Shown here: one piece after another, positions 17,824 through 26,880 of the stretch | Position numbering within the stretch: the first letter of the stretch is position 1 | How the letters are laid out: each line of letters begins with the position of its first letter | Source of the DNA: an uncultured Clostridium sp. | Lineage (GTDB): Bacteria; Bacillota; Clostridia; TANB77; CAG-508 | Assembly (NCBI GenBank): GCA_900553985.1 | Contig: USFW01000003.1 | Coordinates: 36,647-100,646, forward strand | Reading direction: 5' to 3' | Length of the DNA stretch: 64,000 nt | Notes under the pieces: generated by a model | Databases searched by the model: none | Told to the model about the DNA's origin: nothing | The model's input: the letters and a program-made list of their open reading frames with translations, nothing else | Translations under genes and position numbers: made by a program

Positions 17824-19116
17824 ATGAAAATATTGATGTTAACATGGGAATATCCACCAAGAGTAGTAGGAGGAATAGCAAGAGTTGTATATGATTTGTC
17901 AAGAACTTTATTAAAAGATGGTCATGATGTAACAGTTGTTACATATAAAGAAGGAGATGCACCATATTTTGAAGATGATAAAGGAGTAAAAGTATACAGA
18001 GTAGATAATTATATGATAAATCCTAATAACTTTATCGATTGGATTATGCAATTAAACTTTAATTTAGTTGCAAAAGCAAATGAGATAATAGCAAAAGAAG
18101 GAAATTTTGATGTAATTCATGCACATGATTGGTTAGTAGCATATGCAGCAAAAACATTAAAAAATTCATATAATATTCCAATAGTTGCAACAATACATGC
18201 AACAGAAGCAGGAAGAAATAGTGGAATACATGACGAAACACAAAGATATATAAATGACACAGAATGGATGCTTACATATGAAGCTTCAGAAGTTATAGTT
18301 AATAGTAATTATATGAAAAATGAATTACAAAGACTATTTGGTTTACCATATGAAAAGATAAATGTAGTTCCAAATGGAGTTAATTTAAACTTATTTAATG
18401 GTGTAGAAAGAGATTATAACTTTAGAAGAAGATTTGCTATGGATAATGAGAAAATTATATTATTTATGGGAAGATTAGTATATGAAAAAGGAATTCAACA
18501 TTTAATTTCAGCTATGCCTAAAATTTTAAATGGATACCATGATTCTAAACTTGTTATTTGTGGAAAAGGTGGAATGATAGACGAGCTAAAAGCACAAGTA
18601 AATGCTATGGGAATATCAAATAAAGTATATTTTGCAGGATATATGAATGGAAAAGATGTGCAAAAAATGTATAAAGCAGCTGATGTTGCAGTATTTCCAA
18701 GTACATATGAGCCATTTGGAATAGTTGCATTAGAAGCAATGCTATCAGAAAATCCAATAGTTGTATCGGATATTGGAGGCTTAAATGAAATTGTGCAACA
18801 TAGAGAAAATGGAATGAAAAGTTACGCAGGAAATCCAAATTCAATAGCAGATTCAATATTAGAATTGTTATATGACCATAAATTATGTGCAGACATAACA
18901 AAAAAAGCTAAAAATAAAGTTAGAAATGAATATAACTGGAATAAGATAGCACAAGATACTCACTTCACATACCAAAAAGCAATTTGCCAATCAATGGCAG
19001 AAAAACAAAAAAGAGAGCTTGAACAAGAAAGAGCTAAGAAAACTAAAAAAGTAGTTAAGGGAGATAACGAAATTACTAATTTACTTAACTTTAGAAAACG
19101 TCAAGCGTATGCATAG
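17824..19116 (+). CDS. GT4-family glycosyltransferase (glycogen synthase-like)
   Basis: About 430 residues from ATG 17824, chosen because AAAGGAAG lies 9-14 bases upstream; an in-frame ATG at 17806 has no such site. GT-B fold: N-terminal donor-pocket loop PPRVVGGIARVVYDLS, HAHDW near residue 100, and the C-terminal nucleotide-sugar site with EPFGIVALE (EX7E) near residue 300. MKILMLTWEYPPR at the N-terminus is common in GT4 proteins annotated as glycogen synthase or glycosyl transferase. Acceptor unknown. The C-terminal 40 residues are a Lys/Glu-rich tail. Single gene followed by a terminator. Confidence 0.85.
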   Translation: MKILMLTWEYPPRVVGGIARVVYDLSRTLLKDGHDVTVVTYKEGDAPYFEDDKGVKVYRVDNYMINPNNFIDWIMQLNFNLVAKANEIIAKEGNFDVIHAHDWLVAYAAKTLKNSYNIPIVATIHATEAGRNSGIHDETQRYINDTEWMLTYEASEVIVNSNYMKNELQRLFGLPYEKINVVPNGVNLNLFNGVERDYNFRRRFAMDNEKIILFMGRLVYEKGIQHLISAMPKILNGYHDSKLVICGKGGMIDELKAQVNAMGISNKVYFAGYMNGKDVQKMYKAADVAVFPSTYEPFGIVALEAMLSENPIVVSDIGGLNEIVQHRENGMKSYAGNPNSIADSILELLYDHKLCADITKKAKNKVRNEYNWNKIAQDTHFTYQKAICQSMAEKQKRELEQERAKKTKKVVKGDNEITNLLNFRKRQAYA

Positions 19117-19140
19117 GAAATATAGAATAATATATAAAAT

Positions 19141-19184
19141 GAAGACTGTCATAAATATAGGAATATATTTATAGGCAGTCTTTA
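19141..19184 (+). terminator. Terminator of the glycosyltransferase gene
   Basis: GAAGACTGTC.TAAATATAG pairs with TATTTATAGGCAGTCTTT. One of five similar hairpins in the window. Confidence 0.75.
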
Positions 19185-19196
19185 ATGATTTTAAAA

Positions 19197-19475
19197 AAAT
19201 AAGTTACTGGGTAATGTTTTTTAAATTAGTCGCTGTGAATAGGTGATACTTATAACTTTTTTTAATTTTTGACTACTTATTCCATTCAGAAAGAATTGGT
19301 AAGGCTTTCTAATGAGCCTCTCTCACTCAGACCCTTTCATACTTCAAGTACCGTGAGCATTCCTCATTAGAAAGCCTAACCAATTCTAATCTTCATTCCA
19401 GGCGAACGTCAAAAATTAAAAAAAGTTATAAGTATCACCCATTCACAGCTTTTCTATAATAAAAATTGTTATACT
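19197..19475. repeat. Nested inverted-repeat element, copy 2
   Basis: The centre and inner arms are almost identical to copy 1. The outer arms differ (GGTGATACTTATAAC on the left, GTTATAAGTATCACC on the right) yet remain complementary to each other, so the changes are paired. Lies between two codirectional genes. Confidence 0.85.
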
Positions 19476-19596
19476 ATAATGAAAAAAATTGAAAAATTTT
19501 CTTAAATTCTACAAATTTAGCATAAAAATGGTGTATAATATAAAAGTAATGTACTTAAAAATATAATCAAAAAACAAAATAGAAAGAGGAATTATT

Positions 19597-20499
19597 ATGG
19601 CAAACTTTAAGTCAGGATTTGTAACATTAATAGGAAGAACAAATGTAGGAAAATCAACATTAATAAATTTATTAGTAGGAGAAAAAGTTGCAGCAATAGC
19701 AAATAAAGTTCAAACAACAAGAACAGCAATAAGAGGTATAGTAAATAGAGAAAATGCACAAATAATATTTACAGATACACCGGGAATACATAAACCAAAG
19801 CACAAGCTAAATGAAACAATGGTTGAGACTTCATTTTCAACTATACCTGATGCAGATATAGTGTTATTTTTAATAGAAGCAACAAGTGAAGATATTGGAA
19901 AAGGAGATAGAATAATACTAGAAAAAATAAAAGAATCTAAAAGAAAAACTATATTGATAATAAATAAAATAGATTTAGTAAAAAGAGAAACTCTTTTAAA
20001 ACTAATTGAAATATATAGTAAAGAATATAGTTTTGAAGCAGTAATACCAATTTCAGCAACAAATTCTAAATATAGAGAAATAATATTGGATGAAATTGAA
20101 AAAAATTTACAAGAAGGACCAGCATATTATGATACAGAAGAATATACAGACCAAACTTTAAGACAATTAGCAGAAGAAACAATAAGAGAAAAAGCACTAA
20201 AATTACTACAAGATGAAGTACCGCATGGAATTTATGTAGAAATAGAAAAAATGAAACTAAGAAAAAATAAGCAAAAAGAAGAAATATATGATATAGAAGC
20301 AACGATTTACTGTTTAAGAGAATCTCATAAAGGAATAATAATAGGAAAAAATGGAGAAATGCTAAAAAGAATAGGAAGAGCAGCAAGGATAGATATGGAA
20401 GAAAATTTTGGCACAAAAATAAATTTAAAAACTTGGGTAAAAGTAAAAGAAGATTGGCTTGATAATCAATCAATAGTTAATAAGTTCAAATTACAATAA
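19597..20499 (+). CDS. era: GTPase Era
   Basis: 300 residues, usual length. GTPase motifs: G1 GRTNVGKST, G3 DTPGIHKPKH, G4 NKID, and G5-like ISAT. The C-terminal KH domain includes GIIIGKNGEMLKRIG near residue 247-262. Era binds the 3' end of 16S rRNA and helps 30S assembly. First gene of era-yqzL-recO, an order conserved in Firmicutes. Ribosome binding site AAAGAGG. Confidence 0.97.
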   Translation: MANFKSGFVTLIGRTNVGKSTLINLLVGEKVAAIANKVQTTRTAIRGIVNRENAQIIFTDTPGIHKPKHKLNETMVETSFSTIPDADIVLFLIEATSEDIGKGDRIILEKIKESKRKTILIINKIDLVKRETLLKLIEIYSKEYSFEAVIPISATNSKYREIILDEIEKNLQEGPAYYDTEEYTDQTLRQLAEETIREKALKLLQDEVPHGIYVEIEKMKLRKNKQKEEIYDIEATIYCLRESHKGIIIGKNGEMLKRIGRAARIDMEENFGTKINLKTWVKVKEDWLDNQSIVNKFKLQ

Positions 20500-20593
20500 T
20501 AAACTATTAACAAAAAGATAAAAATTGTATAAAATATATAAAAATGCAAAAGATAATATTAAAGGTAAAACTTTAAGAATGGAGATGAAATGT

Positions 20594-20785
20594 ATGATTA
20601 AACAAATTGCTTGGGATGCCTTTAAAAAAACAGGAGACATAGAAACATTTTTGGAGTTAAAACAATTTGAAAATACGGAAAATAATATAAAAGATATGAC
20701 TATAACCCCAATGGGTATGTCAGAAAAAACAAATCAAATTAATGAAAATGGAAAAGATATAAATCAAAAACCAAATATATTTTAG
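20594..20785 (+). CDS. yqzL: YqzL-family protein
   Basis: 63 residues from ATG 20594, preceded by GGAG at 20581-20584. MIKQIAWDAFKKTGDIETFLELKQ is the YqzL core, a short protein of unknown function that sits between era and recO in Firmicutes. Here the C-terminus is extended by about 35 polar residues (MTITPMGMSEKTNQINENG...). An upstream in-frame ATG (20525) lacks a good ribosome binding site. Confidence 0.85.
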   Translation: MIKQIAWDAFKKTGDIETFLELKQFENTENNIKDMTITPMGMSEKTNQINENGKDINQKPNIF

Positions 20786-20854
20786 TAATAAAGTAGAATA
20801 TGGAATAAATAAAAATAAAGTTATATTAACAGAAATGGTAAAGGGAGAATAAAA

Positions 20855-21583
20855 ATGGCAACAACAAAAGTAAAAGGGATAATTTTATCAGAAAATAATA
20901 TGGGCGATTATGATAAAATGCTTACAATATTAACTCCAAATTTTGGTAAAATTTCGTGTGCAGCAAAAGGGGCTAGACGACCTAAAAGTGCTTTACTTGC
21001 TGGTACACAACTCTTTTGCTTTGGAGAATATTTGATGTATAAAGGAACAAGTACATATCATATAAATTCGTGTGAAACAATAGAAATGTTTTATAATATA
21101 AGAACAGATTTAGATAAATTAAAATATGCAATTCATTTAAATAAAATAGTGCAAGATATAACAGAAGAAAATGAAAATTGCTATAATATTTTACAATTAT
21201 ACTTAAATGCTTTATATACAATATCAGAAACAGACAAAGATATGGATTTGGTAGTTAGTATATTTAAGTTAAGAATTTTATGTATATTAGGTTTTACTCC
21301 TAGAATTATGTCATGCGTAAATTGTAAAGAAAAAGAAAAGTTGCAATATTTTAGTATAAGAGATAATGGTTTAAAATGTGAAGCATGTAGCAAACAAGAT
21401 AAGTCAGCATTATATATGTCAGAGAGTACATTAAATGCAATAAAATATACAGTAACAGCACCAGCAAAGAAATTATTCTCATTTAACTTGAAAAATGAAG
21501 CACTAGAAGAATTTAAGTTGATAACGAAAATATATTTTAATGAAAAATTAGAAAAAGAATATAAATTGGAGGAAATATTTTAA
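20855..21583 (+). CDS. recO: DNA repair protein RecO
   Basis: 242 residues. N-terminal OB fold (VKGIILSENNMGDYDKMLTILTPNFGKISCAAKGARRPKS) and a C-terminal helical domain with a zinc-type Cys set CVNCKEKE...CEACSK near residues 153-178. RecO loads RecA on SSB-coated gaps with RecR. Ribosome binding site AAGGGAG. End of the era operon; a perfect terminator follows. Confidence 0.95.
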   Translation: MATTKVKGIILSENNMGDYDKMLTILTPNFGKISCAAKGARRPKSALLAGTQLFCFGEYLMYKGTSTYHINSCETIEMFYNIRTDLDKLKYAIHLNKIVQDITEENENCYNILQLYLNALYTISETDKDMDLVVSIFKLRILCILGFTPRIMSCVNCKEKEKLQYFSIRDNGLKCEACSKQDKSALYMSESTLNAIKYTVTAPAKKLFSFNLKNEALEEFKLITKIYFNEKLEKEYKLEEIF

Positions 21584-21596
21584 AATAATTAATATA

Positions 21597-21636
21597 ACTC
21601 GAACTTATGAAAAATGATAAGTTCGAGTTATTCATT
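21597..21636 (+). terminator. Terminator of era-yqzL-recO
   Basis: AACTCGAACTTAT and ATAAGTTCGAGTT form a perfect 13-base stem around AAAAATG-type loop. The T-run after it is weak on the plus strand. Confidence 0.75.
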
Positions 21637-21758
21637 TTTAAAGTCATTTCCTTGACCTATATAATTCTTATTTAATTTACATACTATTATATCATAGGCT
21701 ATCTAAAAATGTTATAATATAAAATTAATAAAATAGAAAATATATGAAACAACAATAC

Positions 21759-21792
21759 AAAGTGAAAATAAATTTAGGATTGAAATTTATTT
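21759..21792 (+). promoter_or_regulatory. Perfect hairpin upstream of hpf
   Basis: TGAAAATAAATTT and AAATTTATTTTCA form a 13-base perfect stem with loop AGGATTG, 120 bases before hpf. No T-run follows, so it is not an obvious terminator. A protein operator or RNA element is possible. The rest of 21640-21914 shows only AT-rich sequence to me. Confidence 0.4.
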
Positions 21793-21914
21793 TCAAGAGA
21801 TAAGTATTATTAGTTAAAAAAAGGCAAAAAATAGTTGAAAAAAAATAAAATAACATATATAATAAAAATATATCATAAAAAAACAAAACATAAAAGAAGA
21901 AGGGAGCGATTTTT

Positions 21915-22442
21915 ATGAAAATAAAAATAATAGGTAAGGAACTAAAGATAACAGAAGCAATGAACGATTATGTAGAAAAAAAATTAGACAGAATCGATAA
22001 ATATTTTGAAGATGCAGAAGCAGATGTTACTTTAAAAACAGAAAAAAATGAACAAATAGCAGAAATATGTGTTTTAGCAAACGGAGAAAAATATAGAGCC
22101 GTAACTGAAGACAAAGACTTATATGCATCAATAGATAAAGATATTGATATATTAGAAGGTCAAATTAGAAAAATGAAAACTAAAAAAGAAAAAATGATGA
22201 GAGAAGGAAGTTTAAAAACAATGGAAGTTTCAGATGATAAAATAGCTGAGATATCTAATGAAATAATAAAAACTTCTTACTATGAAATAAAACCAATAAC
22301 ACCAGAAGATGCAGTTCTTGAATTAAAAGAAAAACCAACACATAATTTTTTAACATTCATAAATGTTGAAACAGGAAAAGTTAATGTTATACATAAATTA
22401 AAAGATGGAAAAAATTATGGTTTAGTAGAACCAGAAGCATAA
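21915..22442 (+). CDS. hpf: Ribosome hibernation promoting factor, long form
   Basis: 175 residues: N-terminal HPF/RaiA domain (1-100, MKIKIIGKELKITEAMNDYVEKKLDRIDKYF) and the C-terminal dimerisation domain (about 118-175, YYEIKPITPEDAVLELKEKPTHNFLTFINVETGKVNVIHKLKDGKNYGLVEPE). Long HPF dimerises 70S ribosomes into 100S particles in stationary phase. The linker is short, making the protein slightly shorter than typical (about 185-190). Ribosome binding site AAGGGAG. Single gene with its own terminator. Confidence 0.95.
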   Translation: MKIKIIGKELKITEAMNDYVEKKLDRIDKYFEDAEADVTLKTEKNEQIAEICVLANGEKYRAVTEDKDLYASIDKDIDILEGQIRKMKTKKEKMMREGSLKTMEVSDDKIAEISNEIIKTSYYEIKPITPEDAVLELKEKPTHNFLTFINVETGKVNVIHKLKDGKNYGLVEPEA

Positions 22443-22445
22443 GTA

Positions 22446-22476
22446 AAAAGGCAGGAAATCAAATCCTGCCTTTATG
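22446..22476 (+). terminator. Terminator of hpf
   Basis: AAAGGCAGGA..TCCTGCCTTTA, strong stem. Confidence 0.8.
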
Positions 22477-22642
22477 TATTTTGTAAAAAATATATAAAAA
22501 CAAAATTTAACTTTCTGCCAAATTAATTATATTTTACAGTATAATTAGTGAATAATAATATTACTATAAAGTATATTTTAAAATTCTAAGCTAATCATAA
22601 CTAATTTATATAATTAATAAACTAACAAATCTGTGAAAATAA

Positions 22643-22840
22643 CTATTTCATTTGTTGTTCAGCTTGTTGTATTAATTTTCTTACCATGTTTCCACCTATT
22701 CTACCAGCATCTCTAGCAGAAATGTCACCATTGTAACCATCTTTTAAATTAACACCAACTTCACTAGCTACTTCATATTTGAATTTATCTAATGCATCCA
22801 TAGCTTCTGGAACTAATTTTTTATTACTGTTGTTTGCCAT
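22643..22840 (-). CDS. Alpha/beta-type small acid-soluble spore protein
   Basis: 65 residues. KFKYEVASEVGV carries the EVASE cut site of the germination protease GPR. GRIGGNMVRKLIQQAEQQMK is the conserved C-terminal DNA-binding helix. These proteins coat spore DNA and protect it from UV and chemicals. Strong ribosome binding site GGAGGTG in front. Single gene, expected to be SigG-dependent, although I could not confirm a SigG promoter. Confidence 0.95.
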   Translation of the reverse strand: MANNSNKKLVPEAMDALDKFKYEVASEVGVNLKDGYNGDISARDAGRIGGNMVRKLIQQAEQQMK

Positions 22841-23039
22841 GTTATTTCACCTCCGTATATATACTTTTTATGAAAAAACTATTGTCTTTTCTAATACTAT
22901 CATTTGCAATTTTGAAAAAAATAAACAGGAAATTTTTACTAAAAATAAAATGATTATAATTTGTATGTAATTTGTAAATTTAATAAAAAAATTAATTATA
23001 GTTTACAATAGGAATGTAAAAAATATACTATCAATATAC

Positions 23040-23069
23040 TTGACATTTATTTATATATAAATATATAAT
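23040..23069 (+). promoter_or_regulatory. Putative sigma-A promoter before the HAD gene
   Basis: TTGACA (23040-23045), 18-base spacer, TATAAT (23064-23069). It lies about 160 bases upstream of the HAD start. The rest of the 22841-23229 gap shows no gene. Confidence 0.6.
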
Positions 23070-23229
23070 GAATAATCAGTGATTTAACTAAAGAAAAAAC
23101 TAAATAATCAACAATAAAAGTAAATTACTAATGCTGATTTGTAAATGGCATAATAATGTTATTTATATAATTAAAAATATAAATTATTTATGTTTGTTTG
23201 CAACTTTAAGAAAGGAATGGAAAACAAAA

Positions 23230-24111
23230 ATGTATAAATTAGTAGCAATAGATTTAGATGGTACAATGTTAAACAGTTATGGAGTTGTAACTGAAAAAAC
23301 AAGAAATACAATAAAAAAGTGTATTGAAAGAGGAACAGATGTAATAATTGCCTCAGGGAGACCAATAGATTCAATAAAAACAATAGCAAAAGAAATAGGA
23401 AGTGAAAAATATTTTATAGCTGGAAATGGTGCAATGATATATGATATACAAAAAGATGAAGTGATATATGAAAAATATATGAGTAAAGAAAAGGTATTAG
23501 AAATAATTAAAATATGTGAAGAAAATAGCATTTCATATAATGTATATACAGATAAAACAATTTTAGCTACAAGTTTAAAATATAATGTTTTATATTATCA
23601 TAAAGAGAACTTGAAAAAAGAAGATAATAAGAAAACTAATATTAGTATTGTTGAAAATATGTACGAATATGTAAAAAATATGAAAGAAGAAAAATTTTTA
23701 AAGGTGACAGTTTGTGATGAAAGTAAGACAATATTTAATTCTATCATAAGAAAATTAAGACAAATAGAAGAGATTGAAGTTTTAGATGTATTACATATGT
23801 CAAGAAAAATAATAAAGCAAGGAACAGAAGATATTCCAATAGAATATCATTATACAGAAATATCTCGTGCAAATGTTGATAAATGGAATGCACTAGAATT
23901 TTTAATGGAAAAAACAAACTTGAAGAGAGAAGAGATAATAGCAATTGGAGATAATATAAATGATAAAAAAATGATAGAAAATTCTGGATTAGGAATAGTT
24001 ATGAAAGGTAGTACACCAGTGGTTTGTGAGATTGCAGATTATATAACGGAAAGTAATAATGATGATGGTGTAGCAATAGCATTAGAAAAATTTTGCTTAG
24101 AGAATAATTAA
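23230..24111 (+). CDS. Cof-type HAD-superfamily phosphatase
   Basis: 293 residues from ATG 23230 (AAAGGAATGG upstream; an earlier in-frame ATG would add a nonconserved stretch). HAD motifs: DLDGTML (motif I), IASGRP (motif II, preceded by the cap hinge), Lys region, and GDNINDKKMIENSGLGIVM (motif III/IV). The C2B cap places it in the Cof/YidA subfamily, which dephosphorylates sugar phosphates and flavin or pyridoxal phosphates. The specific substrate cannot be assigned. Confidence 0.9.
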   Translation: MYKLVAIDLDGTMLNSYGVVTEKTRNTIKKCIERGTDVIIASGRPIDSIKTIAKEIGSEKYFIAGNGAMIYDIQKDEVIYEKYMSKEKVLEIIKICEENSISYNVYTDKTILATSLKYNVLYYHKENLKKEDNKKTNISIVENMYEYVKNMKEEKFLKVTVCDESKTIFNSIIRKLRQIEEIEVLDVLHMSRKIIKQGTEDIPIEYHYTEISRANVDKWNALEFLMEKTNLKREEIIAIGDNINDKKMIENSGLGIVMKGSTPVVCEIADYITESNNDDGVAIALEKFCLENN

Positions 24112-24177
24112 AATGAAAATTTAATGAAAAATTAGCAATAAAATCGACTTAAAAATTAAAAAAACATATGAAATTAC

Positions 24178-24227
24178 TAGCACATCTGCAATGTTACAAA
24201 AATATTACAGATGTGTTATTTTTATGT
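24178..24227 (+). terminator. Terminator before the Tad-like operon
   Basis: GCACATCTGCAAT..ATTACAGATGTGTTATTTTT forms a stem with T-rich tail. Confidence 0.65.
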
Positions 24228-24333
24228 TACAGAGAAGGAATAAGATTGATTTTTATTTACAGTTGATGTAAAATAAAATAAAGTTTATTTGTAAAAAAAT
24301 ATATAAAAATAAATATAAAGGGAGGAATTTGTA

Positions 24334-25299
24334 ATGGCAACAAATCCAATGCAAAGAAAAGCAAGAAATTCATTTTTATTAGGAATGTTAGTTATGCTTA
24401 TAATAACAGGAATAATAATAGCAATTTTATTTATACAATTAACAAATATTAAAAAAGCAGAAAAACAAGAAAAATTAGCAATGGTAACAGTTTATACATT
24501 AAATAGAGATGTTGATGCAGGAGAAGAAGTAAGTGAAACAGATTTTACAATTACATCAGTAAATAAGGATATAGCTCCTAAAGATTATTTAACACCAACA
24601 GATTTAAAAGAAAAAAATATAGCAAAAATAGCTATGACAGCAGGAACAGTTTTATCAAAAGAGATGATTTATGAAGATGAATCAGAACAAGGAAATGATG
24701 TAAGAAAACAAGAATATAACATGTTTGTATTACCAACAGACTTACAAAATGGTGATTACATAGATATAAGATTAATGTTGCCTTCAGGAACAGATTATAT
24801 TGTAGCATCTAAAAAGAGAGTTGAAATACCACAAATTGCACAGGTAGATGCAACTGATACAATTTCAGTTAACTTATCAGAAGAAGAAACATTATTAGTT
24901 AGTAATGCAATAATAGATGCTTATAAAATAGTAGGCTCAAAATTATATGTTACAAGATATACTGAACCAGGACTTCAAAAAGCTTCAGAACCAACATTCC
25001 CAGCTAATAAAGATGTAATGTCTTTAATAAATGCAAATCCAAATATTGTGGAAGAGGCAAGACAAGCATTATGGGCAAGATATAATGATGGAGATGGTGT
25101 AAACCAAAGAAACAATGTTATAAATTCATCAATAACAAATGCAGGTGATCAAGCAACACAAAATCTTCAAACAAAAATGGAAGACAGTATTACGAATTCA
25201 CAAACAAGAAGAAAAGAATATTTAGATTCTTTATCAGCAACAGCACCAACTACACCAGAAGCAACAACTACAACTACTACAAATACAACATCAAAATAA
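24334..25299 (+). CDS. SAF-domain protein of the Tad-like operon (CpaB/RcpC-like)
   Basis: 321 residues. A short cytoplasmic N-terminus, one membrane helix (about 14-36), then a SAF domain (about 48-115; VYTLNRDVDAGEEVSETDF...AKIAMTAGTVLSKEMIY) and a beta-rich CpaB-like region to about 215. The C-terminal 60 residues are Asn/Gln/Thr-rich and end in a run of threonines. CpaB/RcpC organise the outer assembly of Tad pili; in a Gram-positive cell this would sit on the outer face of the membrane. First gene of a twelve-gene codirectional cluster to 36069. Ribosome binding site GGGAGGAA. Confidence 0.75.
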   Translation: MATNPMQRKARNSFLLGMLVMLIITGIIIAILFIQLTNIKKAEKQEKLAMVTVYTLNRDVDAGEEVSETDFTITSVNKDIAPKDYLTPTDLKEKNIAKIAMTAGTVLSKEMIYEDESEQGNDVRKQEYNMFVLPTDLQNGDYIDIRLMLPSGTDYIVASKKRVEIPQIAQVDATDTISVNLSEEETLLVSNAIIDAYKIVGSKLYVTRYTEPGLQKASEPTFPANKDVMSLINANPNIVEEARQALWARYNDGDGVNQRNNVINSSITNAGDQATQNLQTKMEDSITNSQTRRKEYLDSLSATAPTTPEATTTTTTNTTSK

Positions 25300-25314
25300 A
25301 AGAAAGGAATTAAT

Positions 25315-26013
25315 ATGAAAAAGATAGGATTTATAGGAGCGTATGATAAAACAGATTTGCTATTAAATTTAGCCAAGATATTAACAGTAATGAATAATAG
25401 GGTATTAATAATAGATTCAAGTTTGATGCAAAAAGCCAAATATGTTGTACCTGTTATAAATCCTACTGTTACATATATAACAACATTTGAAGATTTCGAT
25501 GTTGCAGTTGGATTTAACAGCTTAAAACAAATAAAAGGATATTTAGGATATTCTGAAAACGAAGATCTACCATATGATATTGTTTTGGTGGATTCAGATA
25601 CAGAAGAAAGCATAGAAAATTTTGAGTTAATAAATGCAGAAAAAAATTATTTTGTAACAGCTTTTGACTTATATTCATTAAAAAAAGGACTAGAGATATT
25701 AAGTGGGCTAAGAGAACCAATGGCTTTAACAAAAATATTATTTTCAAAAGATATGACAAAAGAAGAAGATGATTATTTGAATTTTTTGTCACTAGGATAT
25801 AAAGCATTGTGGAATGATTATAGAATATATTTTATATTAAATGAAGAAGATACAAATGCATTAATAGAAAATCAGAGAGTTTCAAAAATAAGATTTAAAA
25901 AAATAAGTTCACAATATAAGGATAGTTTGATATATATAGTTCAAGAAATATTAAAAGATACAAGTGAAAGTAATATTAGAAAAGTTGTTAAAATAATAGA
26001 AAGAGGAGTATAA
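25315..26013 (+). CDS. Divergent ParA/MinD-like protein 1 (CpaE position)
   Basis: 232 residues. MKKIGFIGAYDKTDLLLNLAKILTVMNNRVLIIDSS has the beta-alpha-beta start of a ParA/MinD fold, but the deviant Walker A (KGGxGKTT) is reduced to GAYDKTD. YDIVLVDSD occupies the Walker B position. It may no longer hydrolyse ATP. Followed with one base between by a second member of the fold. In Tad loci CpaE localises the machine; that role here is inference from position. Confidence 0.6.
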   Translation: MKKIGFIGAYDKTDLLLNLAKILTVMNNRVLIIDSSLMQKAKYVVPVINPTVTYITTFEDFDVAVGFNSLKQIKGYLGYSENEDLPYDIVLVDSDTEESIENFELINAEKNYFVTAFDLYSLKKGLEILSGLREPMALTKILFSKDMTKEEDDYLNFLSLGYKALWNDYRIYFILNEEDTNALIENQRVSKIRFKKISSQYKDSLIYIVQEILKDTSESNIRKVVKIIERGV

Positions 26014-26014
26014 T

Positions 26015-26863
26015 ATGTCAATTGTAACATTTTACAATAATAATATAGAACAGACTGGAAAAACAATGTCAATAACAGCAATTGCTACATTTATGTCAAT
26101 TGAACATAATTACAGAATTCTTATAATATCTACAACAAATAAAGAAGATAATTTAAAAAATTGTTTTTGGGAAGAAAAGAAAAAAAGAAGAAATTTAGGA
26201 ATATTTGGACCAAATGCAAATCTTGAAGTACAAAATGGTGTAGAAGGGTTAACAAGAATAATTAGAAGCAATAAAATAACACCAGATATAATTACAAATT
26301 ATACAAAAGTTGTGTTTAAAGATAGACTAGAAGTTTTATTAGGAAGTAATCAAGTTGAGCGTAATAGTCCAGAATTGCAAAATATAGAAAAAACATATCC
26401 AGAAATAATAAAATCAGCAAATAAATATTATGATTTAGTATTTGTAGATTTAGATGAAAATGTAGATGAAGAAACAAAAACTTCAATATTAGATATGTCA
26501 GACGTAACAGTGGTTAACTTGAGTCAAAGATTAAGAAGTATAAATAAATTTGCTGAAACTAAAGTAAATACAAATAGATTGAAAGATAGAAAAAAATTAA
26601 TTTTAATAGGAAGATATGATAAGTATTCAAAATATAATTCTAAGAATATAACTAGATATTTAGGAGAAAAAAATCAAGTATTGACAGTACCATATAATAC
26701 ATTATTTATGGAAGCTAGTGAAGAAGCTGGAGTACCAGATTTATTTTTGAGATTCAGAAAAATGGCAGAGACAGAAGATGTTAATGGATTTTTTATATCA
26801 GAGATAAGAAGAGCTAGTGAAAATATAATTTATAGATTACAAGATTTACAAATGAAATTGTAA
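26015..26863 (+). CDS. ParA/MinD-like protein 2 (CpaE-like)
   Basis: 282 residues. SIVTFYNNNIEQTGKTMSITAIATFMS keeps GKT of a P-loop but lacks the signature glycines before it. YDLVFVDLDENVDEETK is the Walker B region, and VTVVNLSQRLRSINKF resembles the switch region of MinD-type ATPases. It is less degenerate than its neighbour. It starts one base after the previous stop. The pair suggests a heterodimer with one weak ATP site, comparable to paired degenerate ATPases elsewhere; inference. Confidence 0.6.
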   Translation: MSIVTFYNNNIEQTGKTMSITAIATFMSIEHNYRILIISTTNKEDNLKNCFWEEKKKRRNLGIFGPNANLEVQNGVEGLTRIIRSNKITPDIITNYTKVVFKDRLEVLLGSNQVERNSPELQNIEKTYPEIIKSANKYYDLVFVDLDENVDEETKTSILDMSDVTVVNLSQRLRSINKFAETKVNTNRLKDRKKLILIGRYDKYSKYNSKNITRYLGEKNQVLTVPYNTLFMEASEEAGVPDLFLRFRKMAETEDVNGFFISEIRRASENIIYRLQDLQMKL

Positions 26864-26880
26864 AAGAAAGGAGACCTTAA

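Noticed and set aside
20525..20590. Longer N-terminus for YqzL
   Set aside because: No ribosome binding site before the upstream ATG, while GGAG sits correctly before 20594.
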